A DNA stretch of 64,000 nucleotides from Chloroflexota bacterium (GCA_019873655.1 JAIOAU010000002.1:62001-126000); one strand, 5' to 3'; numbered from the stretch's first letter, positions 16,988 through 26,667 are shown. Numbers and translations are program-made. The notes: generated from the sequence alone by a model not told the origin.

Positions 16988-19789
16988 TCAACTTTCCAGC
17001 CATTTGGCTGTGCTGCGCGGCAGGTCGGCCAGCGGCCCGACCTTGACGGTGCAGGGCGGCAGGGACTCGATGAACGCCCGGCCGTAGGCCTTGGTCAGCA
17101 CCCGCCGGTCGAGGATGACGACCACGCCGCGGTCATACTGGGTGCGAATCAGCCGTCCGAATCCCTGCCGGAAGCGCAGAATCGCCTCGGGGAGGTGGTA
17201 CTCGTTGAAGGGGTCCTCGAAGGTTTCGGCGCGGGCGGCGACGAGCGGGTCGCTGGGGACGTCGAAGGGCAGTTTGACGATCACCAGCACCGAGAGCGCC
17301 TCGCCGGGGACGTCCACCCCCTCCCAGAAGGAACGCGTTCCCAGCAGGACGGCGCGCTCGGCGCTCCTGAAGGATTCCAGCAGGGCGTTCGGGGATGCGC
17401 CTTCGCCCTGCTCATAGACGGTGATTTGCGCCTGCGCCAGGGGGCCGCCGATGGCGCGGGCGGTGCGTTTCAACTGGGCGTAGGAGGTGAATAGAATCAG
17501 GGCGCGTCCGCCGCTGGCTTTGCAGAGCGCGATCAGCGTTTCTTCGACCTGGCGCTGATAGTCGGCGGTGTGCGGCTCGGCGATGTCGTTGGCGATGTAC
17601 AACAGGGCGGCGTTTTCATAGTCGAAGGGCGAACCGAGGGCGAGTTCGTCGGCCTCGTCGGCGGCCAGGACGTTGCGCAGGTAATCGAACTCGCCGTGCG
17701 TGGTCAGGGTGGCGGAGGTCAGGATGATGCTGGACTTCTCGTGCCACAAGTATTTTTCGATCAGCGGCCCAACGCGCACCGGCGCGGCGTTGAGCGCCAG
17801 TTTCCCATTGCCCGGATTGACCTCCACCCAATAGACCGATTGGGGGCTCGGCTCGAAAATCATGGCATAGACCATGCTTTCGGCTTCCATCAGGCGGCGC
17901 AGCGAGTTGCCCAGGTTGGAGATGACGTCTTCCATTTCCTCCAGCCCGTCGGCGTACAATTCGGCGGCCGCCTTGTGAATCTCGCCCAACAGGCTGATCA
18001 GCAGGTGGAGGGTCTCATTGGCGGCGTCCCAGGTGATTTCGACGCTGTCCCAGCCGGGCAGGGTGCGGGTGGACGGCAGGATGCGCTCCTGCCAGGCGTA
18101 AGGGCCGTTCGCCTGACCTTCGCGGATGAAGGCGACGAATTCGGCCAGGGCGTCGTAGAAACTGCGGGCCTGATTTTCCAGCCGCCAGGCCAGGTCGGTG
18201 GCGCGGGCGATCTTTTGTTCGAGCAAGGCGTAATCGGACGGACGCACCTGATTGTGGGCGGCGCTCAACAGCCGCCCTAAAATCCCCGAAGACGAGCCGC
18301 CGATTTCTTTGATCAGCCGCTCCAGGTCGGCCTGGGTCAGGCGGAAGGACAGGGCGTCGGTGGCAGCGGCCTCCAGGTGGTGGCCCTCGTCGATGATGAG
18401 ATGTTGATACTCCGGCAGGATGCGCTGGCCGAGGGCCACGTCGGTCAGCAGCAGGGCGTGGTTGACGATCAGAATGTGGGCGTTCTGGGCCGCCTGGCGG
18501 GCGCGGAAGAAGGGGCAGGCTCCGCCGGTCCGCTCCAGGCACATCTCGGTGGTGCAGGCGTCGTCTTCGGCCGAGATGTGCAGCCAGACGTCCCGCTCGG
18601 CCGGGCCGGTGAGGTTGATTTCGGCGCGGTCGCCGCTGACGTTGGTCTGCAGCCAGACCAGCAGTTTGGCCAGGACGCGCATCTCGTCGGCGTTGGAGGG
18701 GCCGCGCCGGCGCAGCAAGTCGAAGCGCCGCGGGCAGAAGTAATTGGCCCGCCCCTTGAGCACCGCGGCCCGCAGGTCGAGGCCGAGGGCGGCGCACAGG
18801 TCGGGAATGTCTTTCTTGATCAGTTGGTCTTGAAGGTTGATGGTGTTGGTCGAGACGACCACCCGCGTGTTGTTCTGCAGGGCGAACAGCGCCGCCGGGA
18901 CGAGGTAGGCGAACGACTTGCCGACTCCCGTCCCGGCCTCGACCAGCAGGTGCTGGCTGTTGGAAAGGGCGGCGGCCACGGCGCGCAGCATATCCACCTG
19001 TTCGGGGCGGTATTCGTAGTTCTCGAAGTAACGCGCGAACGGCCCGCCGTATTCGAGCAGGGCGGCGGCTTCGTCGGGGTCGATGGGCTGCGGCTGGTCG
19101 GGGATTTTCAGCGCCGGACCCCGCGCCGGTTTCTCCTCCGCCTCGAAGAGCGGACCCGCAGCCTGTTTCCCGCCGGTCCGCTTGGCCGCGACCCCTTCGC
19201 GCGAGCGCGCCCGCAGGGCCTGGCGAAACGCCCAGGCGCCGTCCCACTCGATCGGTTCGCTGTGGCGGACGATTTCTGCCAGCAGGTCGAGCGGCAGTTC
19301 GGCAGCCATGCGCGCCAGGCGCCGAAAGACGGCCTGGGTCAGGCGGGCGTCGTCGAGGGCGCGGTGGGTGGCGGGCAGGGGAATGCCCAGTTGCTGGCCG
19401 AGCGCCCCCAGGTTGTACCGGCTGGCCGAGGGCAGCAGGACGGCGGCCATTTCGTAGGTGTCAATGCGTTCGTTGCGCCCGAATAATTGATATTTGCGGA
19501 AGAAGGAGAGGTCGAAGGGGATGTTGTGGCCCAGGATGGGCGAGTCGCCGATGAAGGCGGCCAGATCATCAAGGACATCGCGCAGGCGCGGGGCGTTGCG
19601 CACCATCTCGTCGCGGATGCCGGTCAGGCTGGTGATGAATTCGGGGATGTGACGGCCGGGGTTGATGAGGGTGGTCCACTCGTCCTCGATGCGATTGCCT
19701 TCGAAGCGGACAGCGCCGATTTCGATGACGGCGTCCGCCTGCGGGTCCAGGCCGGTGGTTTCGATATCCAGGGCGACGATCGAAGTCAT
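16988..19789 (-). CDS. dinG: DinG-family helicase with N-terminal DnaQ-type exonuclease
   Basis: A 933-residue fusion. Residues about 1-170 form a DEDD 3'-5' exonuclease (ALDIETTGLD at 5-14, HNIPFDLSF, then DDARLT). Residues about 250-930 are an XPD/DinG superfamily 2 helicase: Walker A VEAGTGVGKSF, DEGH in the IIDEGHHLE motif II, and VILTSATLT motif III. Four Cys consistent with the iron-sulfur cluster of DinG are seen between motifs Ia and II (NYFCPRR, then CTTEMCLERTGGAC). It probably unwinds DNA or R-loops with 5'-3' polarity during repair. The exonuclease-helicase architecture is typical of Firmicutes and Chloroflexota DinG. Confidence 0.93.
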   Translation of the reverse strand: MTSIVALDIETTGLDPQADAVIEIGAVRFEGNRIEDEWTTLINPGRHIPEFITSLTGIRDEMVRNAPRLRDVLDDLAAFIGDSPILGHNIPFDLSFFRKYQLFGRNERIDTYEMAAVLLPSASRYNLGALGQQLGIPLPATHRALDDARLTQAVFRRLARMAAELPLDLLAEIVRHSEPIEWDGAWAFRQALRARSREGVAAKRTGGKQAAGPLFEAEEKPARGPALKIPDQPQPIDPDEAAALLEYGGPFARYFENYEYRPEQVDMLRAVAAALSNSQHLLVEAGTGVGKSFAYLVPAALFALQNNTRVVVSTNTINLQDQLIKKDIPDLCAALGLDLRAAVLKGRANYFCPRRFDLLRRRGPSNADEMRVLAKLLVWLQTNVSGDRAEINLTGPAERDVWLHISAEDDACTTEMCLERTGGACPFFRARQAAQNAHILIVNHALLLTDVALGQRILPEYQHLIIDEGHHLEAAATDALSFRLTQADLERLIKEIGGSSSGILGRLLSAAHNQVRPSDYALLEQKIARATDLAWRLENQARSFYDALAEFVAFIREGQANGPYAWQERILPSTRTLPGWDSVEITWDAANETLHLLISLLGEIHKAAAELYADGLEEMEDVISNLGNSLRRLMEAESMVYAMIFEPSPQSVYWVEVNPGNGKLALNAAPVRVGPLIEKYLWHEKSSIILTSATLTTHGEFDYLRNVLAADEADELALGSPFDYENAALLYIANDIAEPHTADYQRQVEETLIALCKASGGRALILFTSYAQLKRTARAIGGPLAQAQITVYEQGEGASPNALLESFRSAERAVLLGTRSFWEGVDVPGEALSVLVIVKLPFDVPSDPLVAARAETFEDPFNEYHLPEAILRFRQGFGRLIRTQYDRGVVVILDRRVLTKAYGRAFIESLPPCTVKVGPLADLPRSTAKWLES

Positions 19790-19798
19790 GCGGGCCGT

Positions 19799-20539
19799 TT
19801 ATTTTGCCGGATGCCGTTCCGCCTCGGGCCGGGGCAGGACGGCGCGAATTCTCTCCAGGGCGTCCGGCGCGATGGGTTTCCCTTTGGCCTGTTCGCGCAG
19901 AAAGTCCTTCAGGCGGCTGGCCTGGACGGCGGGCAGCGGGGCGTCGTCGAGGTGGAGTTCGATTTTGGGGTTCAGGAAGACCATCAAGGCGTTGACGTCG
20001 GGGAGGGAGGTCTCTTCGGGCAGGTTGCGAGCCAGGAAGCGCCGCACCGAACTGGCCTCGGCCTGGGCTTCCAGGTCGGGGCGTCCGAGGCCTTCCTGGC
20101 CAAAGATGCGCAGATAGGTCTGCAGGAAGCCGCCGCCGCGCAGACGCCAGCGCTTTTTCTCGTAGGAGACCTGTCCGGCCTGATGGTAGGGAAGCAGCAC
20201 CCACAGTCCGGCCGGGCCGACGATCAGATGGTAGGCGGGCGTGGTGTAGTGGTAGATGGTGTACTCGCGCCCCAGCCCCTTGAGCGCCCGGTCGATCAAC
20301 TCGTCGGGCCGCGGGCTGCGTCCCCAGCGGTTGCCGTAGTAAGTGCCGATTTGCAGGATGATGAAGCCGATCAGCACGGCCAGCAGGAACAGGTTGAACT
20401 GGGAGACGGTGATCGTCCCGGAGAGGCCGCGGAAGGAAAAGTAGATGCTGACGCCCATCAGCGCCAGGCCGACCAGGTTGAAGATGTTGCCCAGGCGGGC
20501 GTTGCGCTTAATCAAGCGGTGATTGGTGACGATTTGCAT
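19799..20539 (-). CDS. Membrane protein with NERD-like cytoplasmic region, unknown function
   Basis: A 246-residue protein with two N-terminal helices (about 17-37 and 45-65) and a cytoplasmic part of about 180 residues. The segment ELIDRALKGLGREYTIYHY and the following strand LIVGPAGLWVLLP resemble the start of a NERD or restriction-endonuclease-like fold. The remaining catalytic residues are not evident, so nuclease activity is not claimed. It lies between plsX (7-nt gap) and dinG (9-nt gap) in one operon. Confidence 0.6.
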   Translation of the reverse strand: MQIVTNHRLIKRNARLGNIFNLVGLALMGVSIYFSFRGLSGTITVSQFNLFLLAVLIGFIILQIGTYYGNRWGRSPRPDELIDRALKGLGREYTIYHYTTPAYHLIVGPAGLWVLLPYHQAGQVSYEKKRWRLRGGGFLQTYLRIFGQEGLGRPDLEAQAEASSVRRFLARNLPEETSLPDVNALMVFLNPKIELHLDDAPLPAVQASRLKDFLREQAKGKPIAPDALERIRAVLPRPEAERHPAK

Positions 20540-20546
20540 GCCGCAC

Positions 20547-21560
20547 CTATTTCAGAGATTCTTCGATGGCGCTGCGGATAGCGCTCAACACATTGGCCTC
20601 GACGGCGTTCTTAGCCACCCGCACGGCGTTCTTGATGGCGACGGCGTCCGAACGTCCGTGGCCGATGAAAACCAGGCCGTTGACGCCCAGCAGCGGCGCA
20701 GCGCCTTCCTCGGACGGGTCCATCAGTTTCTTGACCGACCCCATCGCCGGTTTGATGAGCAGACCGCCCAGCAGGGCCAGCGGGCCGCCCTGTTTGATGG
20801 CCTCTTTGATTTTGTCCACCAGGAGTTTGGCCACCGCCTCGGACGATTTCAACAGAACGTTGCCGGTAAAGCCGTCGCAGACGGCCACATCCACCGCGCC
20901 GCCGATGACCTCTTTGCCCTCGACGTTGCCGTAGAAATTCAGCCCCGATTTTTCCAGCAGCGGATAGGCGTGTTTGACCAATTCGTTGCCCTTGCCCGGT
21001 TCCTCGCCGTTCGAAATCAGCCCGACCTTGGGGTTGCGGACGCCGCGCACTTTTTCGGCGTAGATGGCGCCCATGATGCCGAACTGGAGCAGGTTTTCGG
21101 GCTTGCAGTCGGGGTTGGCGCCGATGTCGATGACGACGCAGGAGCCGGTTGCGGTCGGGAAGACGGGCGCCAGGCCGGGCCGATCGACCCCGGCGATGGT
21201 CCCCAGCCGGAAGTAGGCCGTCACGGCGGCCGCGCCGGTATTGCCGGCGGTGACAAAGGCGTCGGCCTGGCCGTTCTTGACCAGGTCAATGCCGACCGCC
21301 ATCGAATTCTTTGAGTTGGGGCGGCGGGCCTTGAGCACCAGGGCCATGCCTTTGTCTTCCATGGTCAGCATTTCGGGGGCGTGGACGACCTCGATGGACA
21401 GGCCGTCGGTCTTCTGGGCGGCGAGGACGGGTTGGATTTTGGCCTCGTCGCCGACCAGGATGACGCCGACATTGTATTCTCGGGCGGCCATGACTGCGCC
21501 GATCACATCGGGGACGGGATAGTTGTCGCTCCCCATGGCATCAACGACGATTTTGGTCAT
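20547..21560 (-). CDS. plsX: Phosphate acyltransferase PlsX
   Basis: A 337-residue enzyme that converts acyl-ACP to acyl-phosphate at the start of phospholipid synthesis. The N-terminus KIVVDAMGSDNYP, the middle MAVGIDLVKNGQADAFVTAGNTGA, GSCVVIDIGANPD and the C-terminal GVNGLVFIGHGRSD are all diagnostic. It has AGGAG 7 nt before the ATG. plsX is often followed by fab genes or rnc, but here by a membrane protein and dinG. Confidence 0.96.
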   Translation of the reverse strand: MTKIVVDAMGSDNYPVPDVIGAVMAAREYNVGVILVGDEAKIQPVLAAQKTDGLSIEVVHAPEMLTMEDKGMALVLKARRPNSKNSMAVGIDLVKNGQADAFVTAGNTGAAAVTAYFRLGTIAGVDRPGLAPVFPTATGSCVVIDIGANPDCKPENLLQFGIMGAIYAEKVRGVRNPKVGLISNGEEPGKGNELVKHAYPLLEKSGLNFYGNVEGKEVIGGAVDVAVCDGFTGNVLLKSSEAVAKLLVDKIKEAIKQGGPLALLGGLLIKPAMGSVKKLMDPSEEGAAPLLGVNGLVFIGHGRSDAVAIKNAVRVAKNAVEANVLSAIRSAIEESLK

Positions 21561-21596
21561 AGGAGTCTCCTACAAAAAAGGGTGGCAAACCACTGC

Positions 21597-21624
21597 TTGA
21601 CAGGTTAATGAACCTGATTATAAT
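21597..21624 (+). promoter_or_regulatory. Consensus sigma-70 promoter of tRNA-Leu
   Basis: A perfect TTGACA (21597-21602), a 16-nt spacer and a perfect TATAAT (21619-21624), 11 nt before the tRNA 5' end. Confidence 0.9.
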
Positions 21625-21635
21625 ACGTCCTGCCC

Positions 21636-21717
21636 GCGCTGGTGCTGGAATTGGCAGACAGGCATGGTTGAGGGCCATGTGCCGCAAGGCGTGGGGGTTC
21701 AAGTCCCCCCCAGCGCA
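21636..21717 (+). tRNA. tRNA-Leu (anticodon GAG)
   Basis: An 82-nt class II tRNA. The acceptor GCGCTGG pairs with CCAGCGC (21710-21716), the discriminator is A, and the anticodon arm is CATGG-TTGAGGG-CCATG with GAG at 34-36. A long variable arm and a T arm with GGTTCAAGTCC are present. CCA is not encoded. Confidence 0.95.
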
Positions 21718-21719
21718 CT

Positions 21720-21758
21720 CGCCCCCGCAATCGTTTCGAGAGCGGGGGCGTTCGTTTT
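21720..21758 (+). terminator. Rho-independent terminator of tRNA-Leu
   Basis: A 9-bp GC stem (21720-21728 with 21742-21750) followed by TTCGTTTT, 3 nt past the tRNA. Confidence 0.8.
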
Positions 21759-21782
21759 CGGGGGAAAGACCGGGGCGGCGGA

Positions 21783-22640
21783 TTACTCCTCGATTTTCAT
21801 CTTTCTCTCCAGCCAGCGGACGCCGGCCGAGAGGAGCAGGGTCATCGAGAGATACAGGAAGGCCACCACGTTGAAGGTCTCCAGAACGCGGAAGGTGCTG
21901 GCGCGGCGCAGGCGGCCCAACTGGGTGAGTTCGTCCACCGCCAGAACGGTCGCCAGCGAGGAGTCTTTGAGGCAGGCGATGAAGTCATTGCCGAGCGGCG
22001 GCAGGATGCGGCGGATGGCCTGCGGCAGGATGATGAAGCGCATGGCCTGGAAGTAGGTCATGCCCAGCGAGCGGGCGGCCTCGGTCTGGCCTTTGCTGAT
22101 GGACTGGATGCCGGCCCGGAACACCTCGGCCTCGTACGCCCCGTAGCCGATGCCCAGGGCGATGATGGCGCGTCCCTCCATCGGAATCGAGCGGATGCTG
22201 AAATTGGCCAGCGATTGGAAGAACGCCCCGGGCAGGATGGTCGCTCCCCATGCGCCCAGGCGGTTGGTTAGTTCGACCAGCACCGGCACCAGGGCAAAGG
22301 CGATGTACAGCAGGATGACGACCAGCGGGATGCCGCGCACGGTTTCCACGTATAAAGTTGAAATATTGTAGAGGAAAACGTTCTTAGACACCCGCGCCAG
22401 ACCGGCGAACAATCCCAGGACAGTTGCAAGAATGTAGGAAAAGAGCGTGATTCTCAGGGTGGTGTAAACGCCGCCGGTCAGGTAGATGAAGGTTTCGCGG
22501 TAATTATCCGAGGTGAAGATGATGATGACCAGCGTGATTCCGGTAAGAATGAGGAAGAAAGCCCACCACGGCCAGCGTTTGACCTGCCAGTTGCCGAATA
22601 TGCCCGGCTGGCGGGGAGGGAGCGTTCCAGATGCCTGCAT
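21783..22640 (-). CDS. Amino-acid ABC transporter permease (HisM/GlnP family)
   Basis: A 285-residue polar-amino-acid permease with a first helix near 25-45 and four or five more. The EAA loop is visible as EAARSLGMTYFQAMRFIILPQAIR in parts, and the N-terminal TLRITLFSYILATVLGL segment marks the start of the permease domain. I chose the ATG at 22640, 5 nt after AAGGAGG. It works with the binding protein encoded 90 nt upstream. The ATP-binding subunit is not in the window, so it must be shared or located elsewhere. Substrate probably glutamine, glutamate, histidine or another polar amino acid. Confidence 0.9.
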   Translation of the reverse strand: MQASGTLPPRQPGIFGNWQVKRWPWWAFFLILTGITLVIIIFTSDNYRETFIYLTGGVYTTLRITLFSYILATVLGLFAGLARVSKNVFLYNISTLYVETVRGIPLVVILLYIAFALVPVLVELTNRLGAWGATILPGAFFQSLANFSIRSIPMEGRAIIALGIGYGAYEAEVFRAGIQSISKGQTEAARSLGMTYFQAMRFIILPQAIRRILPPLGNDFIACLKDSSLATVLAVDELTQLGRLRRASTFRVLETFNVVAFLYLSMTLLLSAGVRWLERKMKIEE

Positions 22641-22729
22641 CTCTGCCTCCTTGTGAAGGGTTGGGAGGGGCGGGATGGAGGCCGCGGCCCCCATCCCGCC
22701 TGGTCGTTAGAAACGGCGAGTTTCGAGGG

Positions 22730-23530
22730 TTATTTCAAGCCCCATTTGGTATTGAGGGCATCCAGCGTGCCATCATCGATCATCGACTGCAGGGCCGCGT
22801 TGACCGGCGCGACCAGGTCGCTGCCGGGCGGGAAGACAAAGGCCAGTTGCTCGTCGGAGGTGATCTGCGCCCCGATCTTCATTTCGCCGGGGTTTTCTCC
22901 CATGAAGCCGGAGGCGGTGACGTTGTCCACCACCACGCCGTCAATGTCGCCGGCAATCAGGGCCAGCACAGCCGCCCCGAAGTCCTCGAACGATTGGATG
23001 TCCTTGTCCGGGAAGGTGTCGCGGGCGACGATTTCGTTGGTCGTGCCGATCTGGGTGCCGACGATCAGGTCGGGGTTGTTGATGAAGTCCTGCAGGGTGG
23101 CCGTCTCATCGGCCCGCACCAGCAGCACCTGGCCGATGGTCACGTAAGGGATAGAGAAGTCCACGATTTCGTCGCGCTCGGCGGTGTAGGTGATGCCGTC
23201 GGCGGCCATGTCATATTCGCCGGCCTGCATGGCGGGGAAGAGGCCGTCCCAGGCCGCCTGGCGGAAATCGGGGATGCAGTTGATGCGGTTGCAGATTTCG
23301 CAGACGGTGTCATAGTCCCAGCCCACGCCCTCGCCGGTGGCCTCGTCGATGTTGTTGAACGGGGGATAGGCGTTCTCCACGGCCACGGTGATGGTGCGGC
23401 CGCCCAGGTCGGGCAATCCTTCCATGTGGCCGCCGCCGCACCGCGCCTCAGCCTGTTGCTGTTGCCCGCAGGCGGCCAGCCCCAGGCTGGCCACAATCAG
23501 CAGGCTGACCAATAAGAACAGTTTCTTCAT
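22730..23530 (-). CDS. Amino-acid ABC transporter substrate-binding lipoprotein
   Basis: A 266-residue SBP_bac_3 protein. It has a lipoprotein signal with lipobox LAAC at about 18-21, then [17 protein letters not shown], the [23 protein letters not shown] motif and the DGVVVDN segment typical of polar amino-acid receptors. The mature part carries three further Cys (C31, and C77 and C84 in the [10 protein letters not shown] region), more than usual, perhaps a disulfide. The ATG follows AGGAGAGAGAAG. The 266-nt region upstream (23531-23796) holds a TATAAT at 23700-23705 on the minus strand but no riboswitch I recognise. Confidence 0.9.
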   Translation of the reverse strand: MKKLFLLVSLLIVASLGLAACGQQQQAEARCGGGHMEGLPDLGGRTITVAVENAYPPFNNIDEATGEGVGWDYDTVCEICNRINCIPDFRQAAWDGLFPAMQAGEYDMAADGITYTAERDEIVDFSIPYVTIGQVLLVRADETATLQDFINNPDLIVGTQIGTTNEIVARDTFPDKDIQSFEDFGAAVLALIAGDIDGVVVDNVTASGFMGENPGEMKIGAQITSDEQLAFVFPPGSDLVAPVNAALQSMIDDGTLDALNTKWGLK

Positions 23531-23796
23531 CTTCTCTCTCCTTAAAAAGTGGTTTAAAGGTCGCCGTTTCTAAGCGGCCGGAGTTGTCCGGTTTGGACGA
23601 GCCAAGATAAGAGACGATGAGAGACGTTCCGCGTTCAAAAAGGGGTGCCCAGCCAGGGGGCGGCAGAGGAAACGATGAGATGCGCCCGTGAATGGTAAAA
23701 TTATACACTGGATTGTCGAATCGCATGATGACGAATCTCCATCGTCGCGGGGCGGTTCGAGAGCAGGGCACATCACTATTCGTGAAAGGAAGAAAA

Positions 23797-24975
23797 ATGG
23801 AGATCGGTTTCCAGGCTGCTCCGATGCTGGAGCACATGCGCGTCCTGTGCAAGGAATTGCCTCGCCGCGTCCCGTCCGGGCTGGGGGAGCGTCGGGCGGC
23901 GGAATATGTCGCCGACGCGCTGCGCCGCCTGGGCGTCAAGGATGTGACCCTGCACCCGTACAAGGGTATTGCCACGCTCGGCCTGCCGGCGACGATAGCC
24001 GCCCTCATCGGCGTCTTCGGTTTCCTGGTCGGCTGGCTCGGCGGCGGAATCGGCATGTGGCTGGGCGGCGCGCTGCTCCTCCTTTCGGCCTACACGATTC
24101 GCAATTTGCTTCGCACCGTCCCGCCGTTCTTTCAGGGGCTGATTGCGCGCCGCGACGGGCGAAATGTGATCGCCGTTTTGCCGGCCCGCCAGCCGGCCCG
24201 CAAGCGGATTTTTCTCCTGGCGCATCTGGACGCCAACAAACAGCGCTTCACTTTTCCGCCTTCCAATCAGGCGCTCATGAAACCGATGGAAACCGCCTCG
24301 GTGGTGTTCCTGGCGCTGGCCGGTCTCTCCTTTTGGCTCGAACGACTTTTTGGCTGGCCGTTGTTTTGGTTCCAGGCGGCCAGTCTGGCGGTGCTGCTGA
24401 TTGTGTTGATCGGCCTGCTGGCCGACGAGTTCCAGCCGACCGTCGAAGGCGCAAACGACAACGCCTCGGCCATCGTCGTCGCCCTGGCCCTGGCCGAACG
24501 GCTGCAGCGCGAACCCCTGGAGCAATCCGAGGTGACGCTTTTGTTTACCGGCTGCGAAGAAACCGGTCATCAGGGCTTGCAGGCGTATCTCGATGAATAT
24601 CGGCCGCCCAGGGAGAACACCTATTGGATCGACCTGGAGTTGGTCGGCGCGGGGCGGTTGTGCTTTGCCGTCAAACACGGCATCAGTTATTTGACCGAGT
24701 ACGAACCCGGCAAAGAGATTCTGCAATTGGCCCAGGAAACCGCCGAGGCGCATCCCGATTTGAATGTGACCGGGCGGCCGATGCTGATTCTCGAAGAAGT
24801 CTCTACCTTGCGCAATTACGGTTATGAGGCGCTTTGCCTGATGGGGTACAATGAACAGGGCTATCTTCCCAACTGGCATCGCCTCAGCGATACGATGGAA
24901 AACATCGAGCCGGAAATGCTGGAGCGCACCGCAGCCTTTGCCTGGGAATTGCTCAAAACCATCGACCGAAAGTAG
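23797..24975 (+). CDS. Membrane M28-type zinc peptidase
   Basis: A 392-residue protein. The N-terminal region (about 1-60) resembles the lid part of M28 aminopeptidases (RVPSGLGERRAAEYVADAL). TM helices occur near 60-90 and two near 165-205. The catalytic part has metal-site segments HLDAN near 145, EGANDNASA near 225 (Asp bridging the two metals), FTGCEETGHQG near 250 (catalytic and metal Glu) and NWHRLSDT near the end with the last His. I start at the ATG at 23797, which follows AAAGGAAGAAAA; in-frame codons upstream look random. Probably an aminopeptidase at the membrane. Substrate unknown. Confidence 0.82.
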   Translation: MEIGFQAAPMLEHMRVLCKELPRRVPSGLGERRAAEYVADALRRLGVKDVTLHPYKGIATLGLPATIAALIGVFGFLVGWLGGGIGMWLGGALLLLSAYTIRNLLRTVPPFFQGLIARRDGRNVIAVLPARQPARKRIFLLAHLDANKQRFTFPPSNQALMKPMETASVVFLALAGLSFWLERLFGWPLFWFQAASLAVLLIVLIGLLADEFQPTVEGANDNASAIVVALALAERLQREPLEQSEVTLLFTGCEETGHQGLQAYLDEYRPPRENTYWIDLELVGAGRLCFAVKHGISYLTEYEPGKEILQLAQETAEAHPDLNVTGRPMLILEEVSTLRNYGYEALCLMGYNEQGYLPNWHRLSDTMENIEPEMLERTAAFAWELLKTIDRK

Positions 24976-24985
24976 GATGCCTGCC

Positions 24986-26617
24986 ATGAAACTTGTGACC
25001 GTTGCCCAAATGCGCGCTGTCGAACAGGAAGCCGACGCCAGCGGCCTGACCTATGACCTGATGATGCAGAACGCCGGACGCAATCTGGCGGAGGCGGTGA
25101 TGGATCTGCTGCGCGCCGCCGAAGCGGAGGAAGACCTTCAGGCGCTGGGACTGGTCGGCCCCGGCAACAACGGCGGGGATACGCTCGTGGCGCTGGCCTG
25201 GCTGGCGGAAAAGGGCTGGAAGGCGCGTGCCTATCTGGTCAAGCGCAAAGCCGAGAAAGATGCCCTCGTCGCGGCGCTGGAGAAGGCTGGCGGCGAGATC
25301 CATCTGGCCGAGAAGGACGCCGGCTTTCAGCAATTACAATCCTTCGTCGAGGCTGCCGATGTCCTGCTCGACGGCGTCTTGGGGACCGGTTTCAAACTGC
25401 CGCTCAAAGAGGACATTGGGGAGGTATTGGCGGCTGCAAAAAGGATTCTCGCCGAGGCCGAATGGCCGCCGCTGGTGGTGGCGGTGGATTGTCCCTCTGG
25501 CGTGGATTGCGATTCCGGTCAGGCGGCGGCCGAGGTCATCCCGGCCGATGTGACCGTGACGATGGCGGCCGTCAAGCAGGGTTTGCTGAAGAGGCCGGCC
25601 TGCGACCTGGCGGGCGATCTGCGGGTCGTCGGCATTGGCCCGCTCGACGATTTGGCTTCCTGGCAGGCGGTTCGGGACGAGGCGGCCGATGCCCGGATGG
25701 TTGCCGGTCTGCTGCCTCCCCGGCCGAGCGATGCTCACAAAGGCACGTTTGGGACGGCCCTGATTGCGGCCGGTTCGGTCAATTACACCGGCGCGGCGCT
25801 GCTGGCCGGAAAGGCGGCCTATCGCTCCGGCGCGGGGCTGGTGACGCTGGCCGTCCCGGCGCCACTCCATGCCGCCCTGGCCGGGCAATTCCCCGAAGCC
25901 ACCTGGCTGCTCCTGCCGCACGAGGCGGGCGTGATCGCCTCGGACGCGGCCGAGGTCCTCGGCCGTCATCTGGGACGCGCCACGGCGCTCTTGCTCGGAC
26001 CCGGCTTTGGACTGGAGGAAACTACCCGCAACTTCCTCTCCGCTCTGCTGAGGGGGGCGACCAGGAAACCGGCGGCCGGGCGGATCGGTTTCGTCCAGCC
26101 CGCTGGCAGCCCGGACTCCGAGGCGCTGCGCCTGCCGCCGCTGGTCATCGACGCCGACGGGCTGAAACTGCTGGCGCAGATCGACAACTGGGCGGCGCTG
26201 CTGCCCGCTCCGGCTGTCCTGACGCCTCATCCGGGCGAGATGGCCGTCCTGACCGGCCTGACCGTGGACGAAATTCAGCGCTCGCGACTGGAGACGGCCC
26301 GCCGCTTTGCCCAGACCTGGGGACAGGTGGTCGTCTTGAAGGGCGCGTTCACCGTCATCGCCGCGCCCGATGGGCGGACGACCACCATTCCGATTGCGTC
26401 TCCGGCGCTGGCGCGCGCCGGCACCGGCGACGTGCTGGCAGGTTTGATTGTCGGCTTGCGGGCGCAGGGGATGGGAGCCTACGAAGCGGCTGTGGCCGGG
26501 GCGTGGATCCACGCCCGCGCCGGCCTGCTCGCCCTCGATCTGCTGGGCAACCCGGCCTCGGTGCTGGCCGGGGATGTGTTGGAGGCGGTCCCAGACGCCT
26601 TGAATGAGATTACTTGA
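24986..26617 (+). CDS. nnr: Bifunctional NAD(P)HX epimerase / ADP-dependent NAD(P)HX dehydratase
   Basis: A 543-residue Nnr protein that repairs hydrated NADH and NADPH. The N-terminal YjeF/NAXE domain (about 1-230) has the LMMQNAGRNLAEAV helix and VGPGNNGGDTLVALAWL loop. The C-terminal NAXD ribokinase-like domain (about 240-540) has AHKGTFGTALIAAGS, VLTPHPGEMAVLTG and the ARAGTGDVLAGLIVGL ATP motif. I use the ATG at 24986, 10 nt after the M28 peptidase stop. It is co-directional with that gene and followed by a stem-loop. Confidence 0.94.
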   Translation: MKLVTVAQMRAVEQEADASGLTYDLMMQNAGRNLAEAVMDLLRAAEAEEDLQALGLVGPGNNGGDTLVALAWLAEKGWKARAYLVKRKAEKDALVAALEKAGGEIHLAEKDAGFQQLQSFVEAADVLLDGVLGTGFKLPLKEDIGEVLAAAKRILAEAEWPPLVVAVDCPSGVDCDSGQAAAEVIPADVTVTMAAVKQGLLKRPACDLAGDLRVVGIGPLDDLASWQAVRDEAADARMVAGLLPPRPSDAHKGTFGTALIAAGSVNYTGAALLAGKAAYRSGAGLVTLAVPAPLHAALAGQFPEATWLLLPHEAGVIASDAAEVLGRHLGRATALLLGPGFGLEETTRNFLSALLRGATRKPAAGRIGFVQPAGSPDSEALRLPPLVIDADGLKLLAQIDNWAALLPAPAVLTPHPGEMAVLTGLTVDEIQRSRLETARRFAQTWGQVVVLKGAFTVIAAPDGRTTTIPIASPALARAGTGDVLAGLIVGLRAQGMGAYEAAVAGAWIHARAGLLALDLLGNPASVLAGDVLEAVPDALNEIT

Positions 26618-26622
26618 CCGCA

Positions 26623-26652
26623 GAGGGCTGTCCCGAAGATGGGGCAGCCCTC
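26623..26652 (+). terminator. Stem-loop after nnr
   Basis: A 12-bp inverted repeat (26623-26634 with 26641-26652, one G-T pair), directly after the nnr stop. The T-run is poor (TAAAATCTGTTT), so efficiency is uncertain. Confidence 0.55.
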
Positions 26653-26667
26653 TAAAATCTGTTTCTC

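Noticed and set aside
23531-23796. Riboswitch upstream of the amino-acid receptor gene
   Set aside because: The 160-nt leader shows no lysine, glycine, glutamine or T-box core motif I can recognise.
24851-24985. Upstream extension of nnr
   Set aside because: Codons before 24986 overlap the end of the M28 peptidase in another frame and do not resemble an Nnr N-terminus.
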